Source of the DNA: Bog-159 sp049514955
Lineage (GTDB): Bacteria; Acidobacteriota; Terriglobia; Bryobacterales; Bryobacteraceae
Direction: 5' to 3'
Length of the DNA: 12,917 nt
Assembly: GCA_049514955.1 (NCBI GenBank)
Contig: JBEKUO010000129.1
Span: 1 to 12,917 of the forward strand
Shown here: in pieces, positions 1 through 6,496 of the stretch
Position numbering within the stretch: the first letter of the stretch is position 1
Layout: every line of letters begins with the position of its first letter
Notes under the pieces: generated by a model
Database searches by the model: none
What the model was told of the DNA's origin: nothing
The model's input: the letters and a program-made list of their open reading frames with translations, nothing else
Position numbers and translations under genes: made by a program

Positions 1-8
1 ATTTCTAG

Positions 9-404
9 TTAATAAGTACCAGTATGTTGCGGCGATGAGAACTCCTCGGGCCACGCCCGCGGGAGCGAAGCCTCCTGGTGTGCACGTAGCGCCAACTCAG
101 TCCTGTTCGTCACTTTGAGTTTCCGGAAGATATGATGGAGATACTCTTTTACCGTGCCCTCGGTAAGGCATAACTCGTATGCAATTTCCTTATTTGTCTT
201 CGCCTGGCCGATTAGATCCACGATCTGTTGTTCACGGAACGAGAGTTGGCGGTTCGCGGCTGGCATGCGGACCGGCGCTTTAGGCTTGCGGCAAGTATGG
301 CAAAGATATTCCCTTCCGAAGGTAAGGAACCGACTTCCACAGCGGGCACAACTTCGGGACGAAGAGGGCAGCAGGGGATTTTGGGTCATTTTGGTTTCGA
401 ACAC
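9..404 (-). CDS. Small zinc-ribbon LuxR-type HTH regulator
   Basis: A probable DNA-binding regulator of 131 residues. Residues 19-38 hold two CxxC pairs (C19/C22 and C35/C38) spaced like a zinc ribbon. Residues about 54-108 form a LuxR/GerE helix-turn-helix: LSFREQQIVDLI, then NKEIAYELCLTEGTVKEYLH, then FRKLKVTNRTEL. There is no receiver domain and no autoinducer-binding domain, so it is not a normal response regulator or quorum sensor. The zinc ribbon may sense redox state or metal, or serve for protein contact; this is inference. The start is uncertain. A GTG at 404 has a weak GAGG about 10 bases upstream; an ATG at 389 is in frame with no clear ribosome site and gives 126 residues with both domains intact. 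The gene ends with TAA near the window edge. It points away from the large operon, with over 800 bases between them. Confidence 0.8.
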   Translation of the reverse strand: MFETKMTQNPLLPSSSRSCARCGSRFLTFGREYLCHTCRKPKAPVRMPAANRQLSFREQQIVDLIGQAKTNKEIAYELCLTEGTVKEYLHHIFRKLKVTNRTELALRAHQEASLPRAWPEEFSSPQHTGTY

Positions 405-821
405 TGATTTCTTGCCTCAGTTCCGGTTTTCGTTCTATTTTCAGTTACTGCGCATGCTGGACCGAGATTGCCGGGTTCACGCCAGCTTCGCTTTGAATTG
501 TGAGCTTAGGCACTAGCAAACAAGCTGCCAACCAGCTCGCAGTTTTACGTATCGTCCTATAACCTGTTTAAAATAAGCTGCTTAGACGGTACCATGCGAA
601 ATTTTGGCGAGTGCACGCGCAGCCGAGTACCTGAAGATTTTACAATGCTTTACCGGACCGTATACCCCGAATATTCCCAACACCTCTCCGTAGTGGTGCT
701 GATGTGCCCTTCTAGGCAGAGCCATTAAAATCATACGTCTTGGTCCGCGAATGACTTAACTCGCTGCTCGGGAAGCGGCGGAATCGCCGAATCGATGGCG
801 GTGGTTCGACCCTAACCAGGA
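405..821. other. Gene-free stretch, 417 bases
   Basis: I see no supportable gene here. The composition is visibly more AT-rich than the flanking operon. The region should contain the promoter of the zinc-ribbon LuxR gene, read leftward, but no pair of -35 and -10 boxes stands out. The only open stretch on the minus strand is a 50-codon frame at 582-734 that begins MILMALPRR and resembles nothing I know. It has no ribosome site and is probably chance. Because decayed toxin-antitoxin genes lie immediately to the right, this may also be old degraded accessory DNA. Confidence 0.5.
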
Positions 822-990
822 TCAGAGATCTTCAGGGCGAAGCCCAGTGTCCTTCCCGGTCTTGGAGAACGCGGCTGGGCCAACTTCTTCGCCGTCGTGA
901 AAGCAGAATGTGAAGTTGGACGAGGGTCGCAGAGACTCTCTTGCCTTAGTGGCGCGCCAGGTGCTCACGCGGCAAATAGGACTTTAGCGG
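822..990 (-). pseudogene. hicA: hicA-type toxin remnant
   Basis: Degraded remains of a HicA-family mRNA interferase (double-stranded-RNA-binding fold), directly downstream of the hicB remnant. No single frame is open. Near 965-990 a fragment reads AKVLFAA, matching the N-terminal helix of this family. After a short garbled and probably deleted middle part, the frame ending at the TGA at 822-824 reads FTFCFHDGEEVGP and then DTGLRPEDL. In the HicA/YcfA branch I know, the C-terminal half has the pattern FxFHDGEEIGP, an AR-rich helix, then TGLxPEDL, so the match is clear. About 169 bases remain, against roughly 230 expected. The helix expected to read like MLARIAK here reads AAFSKTGK, so even the preserved part is damaged. 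It cannot make an active toxin. Confidence 0.6.
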
Positions 991-1177
991 TTAGGGGACC
1001 TCCTCGCCGCCCTCGATCATGTCAGCAATACCTGAAGGGCTATCGACTTCACCTTTCGCACCGCCTCTTCGTCGCTGGCGCCACAGGCCATCACCCTGGA
1101 AGGTCGGGCACTGAGGCTAGGATTCGGCCATCCTCCTCCCGGTCCAGTTCGACACGGATTGGCTGTATCTCAACCAT
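991..1177 (-). pseudogene. hicB: hicB-type antitoxin, frameshifted
   Basis: A HicB-family (UPF0150) antitoxin gene broken by two single-base losses. From ATG 1177, with a good GAGGTAG ribosome site just upstream, the frame reads MVEIQPIRVELDREEDGR, then ILASVPDLPG, and hits TGA at 1091. Restoring one G in the GGG run there continues the family pattern as VMACGASDEEAVRKVKSIAL. A second restored base near 1034 gives LADMIEGGEEVP, followed by TAA at 991-993. The repaired product is about 62 residues: the usual partial RNase-H-like HicB fold, with PDLPGVMAxGAxxEEA as the diagnostic core and no separate HTH. The antitoxin-first order followed by hicA is usual for some HicBA modules. Two losses plus the wrecked hicA argue for true decay over sequencing error. 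Confidence 0.65.
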
Positions 1178-1210
1178 TGCTCTACCTCATCATCGTGTCC
1201 CGAGAGTCCT

Positions 1211-2002
1211 CTAACTGACATTCGCCTGGAGCGGCCGCCCAGTGCCCCCGTAAATCGCGCGCACGGCGCTGCGAACGTATTGTTCGTCGGTCAAGCCCTC
1301 CACCGCGCCTTCCGGAAATTCGACCAGCGCGCGAAAGTAGCCAGCCAACTCCCCGAATAGTTCCACGCGCGCGGGTGGCTCGTAGCCGTCGCGCGACGCC
1401 AGGGCCGCGACCGCAATGCGCACCGCTTGCGGATCGACGCGGCTGCGCAGCCGTGCGGCCAGGTGTGGAAAGGCCAGCAGAGAATTGTATTTGGCCGGGG
1501 CGATGTGTTCCACGTCGGGTTCCAACAGCTTGGCTTCCCGCAGCACCACGGTGTTCGCCGCCAGGTCTCCGAGCCGCTGGCCCTTGCGGCTGAGCAGGCA
1601 GGCCACTACTCCCACCAGATACGCAAGCGGCAGCATGTCGATCGCGCGAATCAGGTTGCGCAGCACCACTTGCGCCGGACGCAAGTGCAGGCCCTGCGCA
1701 TCCACCACGCGCAAACCGAACAGGCGCTTACCCAGGGTTTGCCCTCGCCAGTACCATTCGAAAGCCATGCCATATGCCATGGACGCCACGAAGTAGAGCA
1801 GACCGGCCAGGGCATTGGCCCAGTCCACGCCCAGCACCGCGAGCGTTCCGGAGGCTTTTCCAATCGCGAAGGAAACGGCCAGGATGACCGCGCCGTCCAC
1901 ACTCCACGCCAGCCCCCGCAAAACCGGCGTGGCCAACTGAAGTGAGAACACCACGCCTTCGGGAGTCTCGATGCGCAACGACGATGTACGGGCCGGGCTC
2001 AT
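1211..2002 (-). CDS. RDD family membrane protein
   Basis: Integral membrane protein of the RDD family, 263 residues, last gene of the operon. The RDD hallmark is visible: R29 and D36 in the first membrane helix (RGLAWSVDGAVILAVSF), a second helix at about 63-82, then the conserved loop TLGKRLFGLRVVDAQG (89-104), RNLIRAIDMLP before the third helix, and KGQRLGDLAANTVVL (140-154). From about residue 160 a soluble C-terminal extension of roughly 100 residues follows, rich in charged and small residues, with no domain I recognise. The start chosen is ATG 2002, which overlaps the stop of the upstream SpoIIM-like gene as ATGA and has AGGA five bases upstream. The frame stays open up to 2131, but that part lies inside the upstream gene. 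RDD proteins next to SpoIIM, DUF58 and MoxR genes are common; their function is unknown, with transport or envelope roles proposed. Confidence 0.85.
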   Translation of the reverse strand: MSPARTSSLRIETPEGVVFSLQLATPVLRGLAWSVDGAVILAVSFAIGKASGTLAVLGVDWANALAGLLYFVASMAYGMAFEWYWRGQTLGKRLFGLRVVDAQGLHLRPAQVVLRNLIRAIDMLPLAYLVGVVACLLSRKGQRLGDLAANTVVLREAKLLEPDVEHIAPAKYNSLLAFPHLAARLRSRVDPQAVRIAVAALASRDGYEPPARVELFGELAGYFRALVEFPEGAVEGLTDEQYVRSAVRAIYGGTGRPLQANVS

Positions 2003-2991
2003 GCGCGTCCTACCCGGCTGAGGAACAGAGATAACGCCGCCAATTCCAATGTGCCGAAGGCGATCTTGAGGCTGTAGGGAAGCACTGGCTGATGATATTG
2101 GGAAACGAACGCTTCGACGATGCCGGCCCACACCAGCAGGCCTGCGGCGCCCATCGCGAGCGCCAGCAGGTCGGGTCCCACGGCGCGCAGCCGGTCCGCG
2201 CGGGAGACCCTCTTGCCCCAGCCAATCAGAGCGCCGGCCAGCACCAGTCCGGCTTGGCCGCCCACCAGAATCGCCGGAATCTCAATGGCGCCGTGGGGCA
2301 GCAGCCAGCCCGCCAGGAATTGCCCGTAACCCGCGCCCACGTAGTCCGCCGCAACGGCGCCCAGGATCACGCCGTTGTAGAACAGCAGAATCACCGTGCC
2401 CACTCCCCAGGTGATGCCGGCGGCCAGCGTCAGGAAAGTGACGCGAATGTTGTGAGTCATGAGATCTGCCGAGAAGGAGGCCTTGCGGCCGTGCAGCCGG
2501 TCGAACTTGGCGCTTCCGGCGCTCTCCTCTTGGGCCACGCGTTTTGCGGGCGTTTCCTGCAGCCCCTGAAATGGCATGAGCACCGCTTTTGCCTCCGGAT
2601 CGGTGCGTATGGCAAACCAGCCGAAAGCGCATCCCGCGATCGTCAAGGCCACTGCCAGGCGGAACGCGCCCATATGGCGGCGGAAGGCCCGCGGGAAGGC
2701 CGCTACACCCGCGCGCCAGCGGACCTTCCCGGACCGCGCGCGGGTTTCGTGGATCTCGGCATACGCCCGCGAGACCAGCGATTCGACGTACGCGCGCAAT
2801 TGCGGCTCGGTGGCGAAGGTATCCAGGCGCACCAGGTCCGCCGAGCACCTCTCGTATAGGTAATGGAGCCGCTCTACTTCCGGGATCGACAGTCGCCAGC
2901 CCGGCTCCACGCGCAGTTTGTCGAGCATCGCCTGCAATTCGTTCCAATACACTCGTTCCGCGGTGACGAATCGCGGCAGGTCGAGAATCAC
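1999..2991 (-). CDS. SpoIIM/DUF95 family membrane protein
   Basis: Stage II sporulation protein M-like (DUF95) membrane protein, 330 residues. A soluble N-terminal region of about 105 residues is rich in charged helices. It is followed by a membrane helix (about 110-127), a loop, and the conserved block NIRVTFLTLAAGITWG at 181-196 with VILLFYNGVILGAVA after it. Next come LLPHGAIEIPAILVGGQAGL (230-249) and two more helices near the C-terminus. The HG-E-PA pattern after the NGV helix is the family signature. In endospore formers SpoIIM works in engulfment; here, with MoxR, DUF58 and RDD neighbours, a non-sporulation envelope role is more likely. The start is GTG 2991, overlapping the preceding stop as GTGA, with GGAGG eight bases upstream. 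The first 13 codons are part of a duplicated segment also found at 3105-3143, where their copy starts a separate mini-ORF. Confidence 0.87.
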   Translation of the reverse strand: MILDLPRFVTAERVYWNELQAMLDKLRVEPGWRLSIPEVERLHYLYERCSADLVRLDTFATEPQLRAYVESLVSRAYAEIHETRARSGKVRWRAGVAAFPRAFRRHMGAFRLAVALTIAGCAFGWFAIRTDPEAKAVLMPFQGLQETPAKRVAQEESAGSAKFDRLHGRKASFSADLMTHNIRVTFLTLAAGITWGVGTVILLFYNGVILGAVAADYVGAGYGQFLAGWLLPHGAIEIPAILVGGQAGLVLAGALIGWGKRVSRADRLRAVGPDLLALAMGAAGLLVWAGIVEAFVSQYHQPVLPYSLKIAFGTLELAALSLFLSRVGRA

Positions 2992-3099
2992 AGCAACTGC
3001 CTCCGCTTGATCTCGAGGTATGCCGCGGTTGCCTGGGCTTTGATGTTCTGCCGCTCGAAGACGTTCACGCGCACCCCTTGATTGTGCAACGCGATCTGC
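2957..3099. repeat. Tandem duplication, copy next to spoIIM-like gene
   Basis: This copy aligns without gaps to 3109-3251 at an offset of 152 bases. By eye there are about 14-16 mismatches in 143 positions, roughly 90% identity. In transcript direction it carries the last 38 codons of DUF58, the ribosome site, the GTGA overlap and the first codons of the SpoIIM-like gene. Many mismatches are at third codon positions, though several change residues (LTVVD in one copy, VNVFE in the other). The copies are too diverged to be a simple assembly error. Confidence 0.85.
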
Positions 3100-3143
3100 G
3101 AGGCGCGCTCCGCGATGACGAAGCGCGGCAGGTCCAGAATCAC
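2988..3143 (-). CDS. Chimeric 51-codon mini-ORF made by tandem duplication
   Basis: An open frame of 51 codons between the DUF58 and SpoIIM genes. It starts at GTG 3143, overlapping the DUF58 stop as GTGA, with GGAGG eight bases upstream, and ends in TGA that overlaps the SpoIIM GTG, again as GTGA. Residues 1-13 (start codon, then ILDLPRFVIAER) copy the SpoIIM N-terminus; residues from about 15 (SQIALHNQGVRV... to KRRQLL) copy the DUF58 C-terminus. It therefore arose from a tandem duplication of the gene junction. It has no in-frame stop, and initiation signals are duplicated intact, so ribosomes finishing DUF58 probably translate it. Whether the peptide does anything is unknown. Its main effect may be to relay translational coupling to SpoIIM. 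Confidence 0.45.
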   Translation of the reverse strand: MILDLPRFVIAERASQIALHNQGVRVNVFERQNIKAQATAAYLEIKRRQLL

Positions 3144-3251
3144 AGCAACTGCCTCCGCTTGATTTCGAGATACGCCGCGGTAGCCTGGGCCTTGATGTTC
3201 TGCCGGTCGACGACGGTCAAGCGCACGCCTTGATTGTGCAGCGCGATCTGC
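3109..3251. repeat. Tandem duplication, copy at the DUF58 3' end
   Basis: Partner of 2957-3099. This copy encodes the authentic C-terminus of the DUF58 protein, its TGA, and a copied SpoIIM start that now reads into the second unit. Because 152 is not a multiple of three, the frame change at each GTGA overlap is what keeps all three frames open. Confidence 0.85.
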
Positions 3252-4438
3252 AGTTCTCGCATCTTGTTCCACAGCATCTGCCCGGCCAGAGCCTGGTACG
3301 CGGTCGCCAAATCGGCCGGCGGATCGCCCTGAAAAAGCGGCTGCGATCCGGCAGTGCCCATTACATTCACCAGCACCAGGTGCCGGCGCGCGATGAGCCG
3401 GACCTCGCGTTCGAAGGTCTCGGCCAACAGTGGATCGTCCAGCGAGGTAAAGAAGACGACCAGCGAGCGGCGGCGCAGGTTGAGCTGCATACTGGTGAAC
3501 AACTCGCGAAAATCGGGACTGACGCGGCGCGTTTGCAGATTGTATATCGCCTCGCGACACAAACGGAAATGGTCCATCCCGCCGCGCGCGGGCACCAGGC
3601 GGTGCGGGCGGTCGCTGAAGGTAATCAGCCCGAAGCGGTCGCCCTGGCGCTGAGCGGCGAGCGCCACGTGCAGCGCCGCTGTCACGTAGCTTTCCAGAAT
3701 CTGTTCCCGCGCCGATAGCCGGGAAGCATCGATCGCCACGTAGACTTCCTGCGCGTGCTCGACCTGGTAGACCTTCACCGCCGGCATGCGGTGGCGGGCG
3801 GTGGCTTTCCAGTGTATATCCTCATAGCTGTCGCCCGGCATGTAGTCGCGCAACCTTTCGAATTCCCGGCCCTTTCCGACCTGGCGGTGCACCCGCATTC
3901 CGGCATTGGGCGCCCGCAGAAACAGCGCCGCCGTCGCTTTGTCGCGCAGGTTCGGATAGACCCGCAAATTGCACTCGACGGCTACACGCGCGTGCGCCAG
4001 CCAGAGGCCCAGCGGCGAGGGAGTTTCCACGTGCAGCTCGCGCAACGCATGATCGCCGCGCCGGGTTCCCGTGCACGGCCATTCGATCGCCGATCTGCCT
4101 GGCGGTAACATGACGCTCTCCGTCAGCCGTTCGGATTCGACGCCATCGGGCATCACCACGCCAGTTCGCAAAGCTAGCGCACGAGGCGAGCGATTCTCGA
4201 ACGCGATCGCGAGATTCGCCGGGACATCTTTGGTGAGGCGCAGAAGCTCTGGGGTCCGCGCGCGCAGTGCTCCGGCCCGTTGTTGGCCCAGGACCGCATC
4301 CACCGCGCTCGCGGCGAAACAGATCGCCAGGATTCCCGCGCAGGGCAGAGCTAAGCCAGGCACGATGCCGGCCAGCGTGGCCAAGGGCAACACGATCAGA
4401 GCCGCGGCGAGCAGGAGGCGGGAGCCCGGCACGATCAT
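3140..4438 (-). CDS. DUF58 (vWA-like) protein, MoxR partner
   Basis: DUF58 protein of 432 residues. Two closely spaced hydrophobic helices at about 8-46 anchor it in the membrane. A beta-rich region follows, then the family signature at 187-225: VGKGREFERLRDYMPGD, followed by DIHWKATARHRMPAVKVYQ. A von Willebrand A-like domain begins at EVYVAIDASRLS, with D237 and S239 as metal-site residues; L241 occupies a position that is Ser in classical DxSxS MIDAS motifs, which is common in DUF58. VVFFTSLDD (327-335) probably gives the later metal-site aspartate. vWA proteins are the typical partners of MoxR ATPases, and the gene directly follows moxR with an ATGA overlap (4435-4438). Its C-terminus is encoded inside a tandem duplication. 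Confidence 0.9.
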   Translation of the reverse strand: MIVPGSRLLLAAALIVLPLATLAGIVPGLALPCAGILAICFAASAVDAVLGQQRAGALRARTPELLRLTKDVPANLAIAFENRSPRALALRTGVVMPDGVESERLTESVMLPPGRSAIEWPCTGTRRGDHALRELHVETPSPLGLWLAHARVAVECNLRVYPNLRDKATAALFLRAPNAGMRVHRQVGKGREFERLRDYMPGDSYEDIHWKATARHRMPAVKVYQVEHAQEVYVAIDASRLSAREQILESYVTAALHVALAAQRQGDRFGLITFSDRPHRLVPARGGMDHFRLCREAIYNLQTRRVSPDFRELFTSMQLNLRRRSLVVFFTSLDDPLLAETFEREVRLIARRHLVLVNVMGTAGSQPLFQGDPPADLATAYQALAGQMLWNKMRELQIALHNQGVRLTVVDRQNIKAQATAAYLEIKRRQLL

Positions 4439-5394
4439 CGCGGCACCGGCACCTCATGCAGAATGCGATCCAGCACTTCGCCCGTGCGCACGCCCTCCAG
4501 CTCCGATTCGGGCCGCAACAACAGGCGATGTTCGAGCGCCGGCAAAGCGATCGAGCGCACATCGTCGGGGCTGACGAAATCGCGGCCGCTCAGCGCCGCC
4601 CATGCCCGGCTGCCTGCCAGCAAAGCTTGCGTGGCGCGGGGGCCGGCGCCGAACAGGATGCTATCGTCGGTGCGCGTGCGCCGCACCACCTCCACCACGT
4701 ACTCCACAAGCTGGTCTGTCACCTGAATGAGCTGCAACGCGCCGCGCAACTCGCCGAGCTCCTGCTCGGAAAGGCACTGTTGGACTTCACCGCGCCGCAG
4801 CACCTCTTCGGGCGCATGCTCGTCCAGGCTGCGCCGCGCCAGGTCCAGTTCCTCCTCGCGCTGCGGCCAGGTCATCGAGATCTTGAGCATGAAGCGGTCC
4901 TTCTGCGCCTCCGGCAATGGATACGTCCCTTCCGATTCGATGGGATTCTGCGTGGCGAACACGGTGAAGTTCGGCGAGAGGCGATGCGTTTCGCGATCGA
5001 TGGTCACGGTGCGCTCCTGCATGGCCTGGAGCAGCGCCGATTGCGTCTTCGCCGGCGCGCGATTGATCTCGTCGGCCAGCAGGAAGGCGGTGAAGACCGG
5101 GCCCTTGATCAGCGAGAATTCGTGACGCTCGAAATTGAAGACGTTGGTTCCCGTAATGTCGGCGGGCATCAGGTCGGGAGTAAACTGTATGCGGTTGAAC
5201 TCGCAGCCCATGACGCGGGCGAGCGTGCGCGTGAGCAGCGTTTTGGCAAGCCCCGGCACGCCTTCGACTAGCGCATGTTGATTCGAGAGGATGACCACCA
5301 GGGACTGGCGGATCACATCCTGCTGGCCGATGATCACCTTGCGGATCTCGGTTGTAACGCGCTCGATGGCCGCCTGGAATTGATCGAGAGTCAA
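4435..5394 (-). CDS. MoxR family AAA+ ATPase
   Basis: MoxR-type AAA+ ATPase of 319 residues from the start chosen, the usual size of the family. Motifs: Walker A GVPGLAKT (45-52), Walker B FLLADEIN (104-111), sensor 1 with ATQNPIESEGTYPLPEAQ-KDRF (147-168), and sensor 2 GAGPRATQAL (249-258), ending in the winged-helix-like C-terminal lid. MoxR proteins are thought to remodel or activate partner complexes together with vWA proteins, here the next gene. Start choice: TTG 5394 has a strong AAAGGAG four bases upstream, lies after the DUF4350 stop, and gives the normal N-terminus TLDQFQAAIERV. An ATG at 5466 is also in frame, but it has no ribosome site, overlaps DUF4350 by 47 bases, and would translate a palindromic repeat element. 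A start in the repeat is therefore unlikely. Confidence 0.92.
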   Translation of the reverse strand: MTLDQFQAAIERVTTEIRKVIIGQQDVIRQSLVVILSNQHALVEGVPGLAKTLLTRTLARVMGCEFNRIQFTPDLMPADITGTNVFNFERHEFSLIKGPVFTAFLLADEINRAPAKTQSALLQAMQERTVTIDRETHRLSPNFTVFATQNPIESEGTYPLPEAQKDRFMLKISMTWPQREEELDLARRSLDEHAPEEVLRRGEVQQCLSEQELGELRGALQLIQVTDQLVEYVVEVVRRTRTDDSILFGAGPRATQALLAGSRAWAALSGRDFVSPDDVRSIALPALEHRLLLRPESELEGVRTGEVLDRILHEVPVPR

Positions 5395-5409
5395 ATTGCT
5401 CCTTTCGTG

Positions 5410-5452
5410 GCGCAGGCTCTCAGCCTGCCGCGCCGACACTCTTGTCGGCGCC
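5410..5452. repeat. Two-hairpin palindromic element
   Basis: Two perfect inverted repeats lie side by side. The first is GCAGGCT-CTC-AGCCTGC at 5412-5428 (7-bp stem, 3-base loop). The second is GCGCCGACA-CTCT-TGTCGGCGC at 5430-5451 (9-bp stem, 4-base loop). The DUF4350 stop codon falls in the loop region of the first. There is no T-run, so it does not look like a standard terminator. It resembles dispersed palindromic repeat elements of bacterial genomes. In RNA it would sit just before the moxR ribosome site and could protect or attenuate the transcript. Confidence 0.7.
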
Positions 5453-6496
5453 TCCGCTTTTCGCATGCAGAATAGCCTGTATCTCGCGCAAGGCTTCCGC
5501 CGGGCGATCCGCCAACTTACGGACCGCCGCCTCGGCTTCCATCAGCCGTCCCGATGGAATCTCACGTGAGTGGCTCTTCCGCCATGCCTGCCAACACGCA
5601 AGCACCAGCCGGTCCGGCGCAATATGCCGGCGCAAGAGCGTGACCAGGCCGGAGACCGATGTCCGGCCGAAGACTTTCTCCGTGGGGGCCACACTCGAAA
5701 CCGGCGGGAAGCCGGAAGCGTTTCGCCAGATGAACAGCACCGTGCACAGCGCCAGCCCAAGCGCCAGGCCGTGCAGCCGGAATCTACGCGCCAGCGCCAC
5801 GACGCTCCCGCTCTCGACGATGCCGAAGTGCGCTTCATCAAACAGAATCCGCGTAGGCGGGCCAGTCGTTTGCGGGCGAATGATGCCCGTGAGCAGCGCG
5901 GTCTGCCGAGCCTCGGCGACGGCCTTGTTGCCGAACAGCCGGCCGGCAGCCACCAGCACGATGCTTCCCTTTCCGAAAGCCTTCTCGACCACCAGCGGGC
6001 CCTGCGCGCTCGGTTTCAAAACCTCCCAATTCTTCGCCGCGGCGAAATACAGGATGTCGTTGCCATCCTTGTCGAAATCCAGGCCGAACCGGACGCCCCA
6101 TAACTTCTCGAGCGCGGTCTGCCGCGGCGGCGCGCGCCCGGAGCCTGGCCCCATGCTAAGCACCAGGCGGTTGCCGCGCGCGGCGAATTCTTCGAATGTG
6201 CGCAGGTCCGCGGGCGATTGCATGGCGAAGGCGCGCGGCTCCAGCCCCAGAAGTAAGACCGTGCTGTCGCGATCCAGCAGGCGCTCCAGCGGCCGGTAAC
6301 TGCGGATGGCCGTCACGCCAGGCAGCCGGCTCAGGCTTTCGAAAATCAGCTTGGCGCCGGCCGGGTCGCTGCGCAGCGTGGAGTATGCCGGATAGACATC
6401 GCCGGCGGCATACTGCAGCTCACAGAGATACCAAACGCCCCCGCCGAAAACAGCCGCCAGCAAGACCAGCAGCAGTATCGAACCGGACTTCTTCAT
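5420..6496 (-). CDS. DUF4350 domain membrane-anchored protein
   Basis: DUF4350 protein of 358 residues. A single N-terminal helix at about 5-26 (signal anchor) precedes the family pattern YPAYSTLRSDPAGAKLIFES (35-54), then a Rossmann-like region with VLLLGLEP (80-87) and GNRLVLSMGPG (108-118). The conserved ILFDEAHFG lies at 217-225, followed by a second membrane helix at about 241-257 and a cytoplasmic tail. The fold suggests a ligand-binding or inactive glutamine-amidotransferase-like domain outside the membrane; no catalytic residues are obvious to me. The start ATG 6496 overlaps the previous stop as ATGA, with GGAG eight bases upstream. The last about 11 residues (GGADKSVGAAG) are encoded by a palindromic repeat, so the original C-terminus may have been replaced. 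DUF4350 genes commonly sit beside moxR, DUF58 and DUF4129 genes. Confidence 0.82.
   Translation of the reverse strand: MKKSGSILLLVLLAAVFGGGVWYLCELQYAAGDVYPAYSTLRSDPAGAKLIFESLSRLPGVTAIRSYRPLERLLDRDSTVLLLGLEPRAFAMQSPADLRTFEEFAARGNRLVLSMGPGSGRAPPRQTALEKLWGVRFGLDFDKDGNDILYFAAAKNWEVLKPSAQGPLVVEKAFGKGSIVLVAAGRLFGNKAVAEARQTALLTGIIRPQTTGPPTRILFDEAHFGIVESGSVVALARRFRLHGLALGLALCTVLFIWRNASGFPPVSSVAPTEKVFGRTSVSGLVTLLRRHIAPDRLVLACWQAWRKSHSREIPSGRLMEAEAAVRKLADRPAEALREIQAILHAKSGGADKSVGAAG

Noticed and set aside
582..734. A 50-codon minus-strand frame beginning MILMALPRR
   Set aside because: No ribosome site, no recognisable family and a length within chance expectation.
800..821. GGTTCGACCC resembling a tRNA T-loop
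   Set aside because: The flanking bases cannot form a T stem, and no acceptor, D or anticodon arms are present nearby.
2092..2859. A 255-codon open frame on the plus strand opposite the SpoIIM-like gene
   Set aside because: Antisense shadow. It is rich in Gln, His and Arg, with no start signals, while the other strand encodes a clear SpoIIM family protein.
2957..3251. The DUF58/SpoIIM repeat as an assembly artefact
   Set aside because: The two copies differ at about one position in ten, spread along the unit and mostly keeping frames open. A misassembly would give identical copies.
2988..3560. A 190-codon minus-strand frame extending the mini-ORF far into the DUF58 gene
   Set aside because: Everything upstream of 3143 is an out-of-frame shadow of DUF58. 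Only the part from GTG 3143 has a ribosome site and a homologous sequence.
4267..5271. A 334-codon open frame on the plus strand opposite moxR and DUF58
   Set aside because: It is antisense to two genes with full family motifs. Its translation is Arg/Gln/His-rich low-complexity text typical of GC-rich antisense frames, with no domain.
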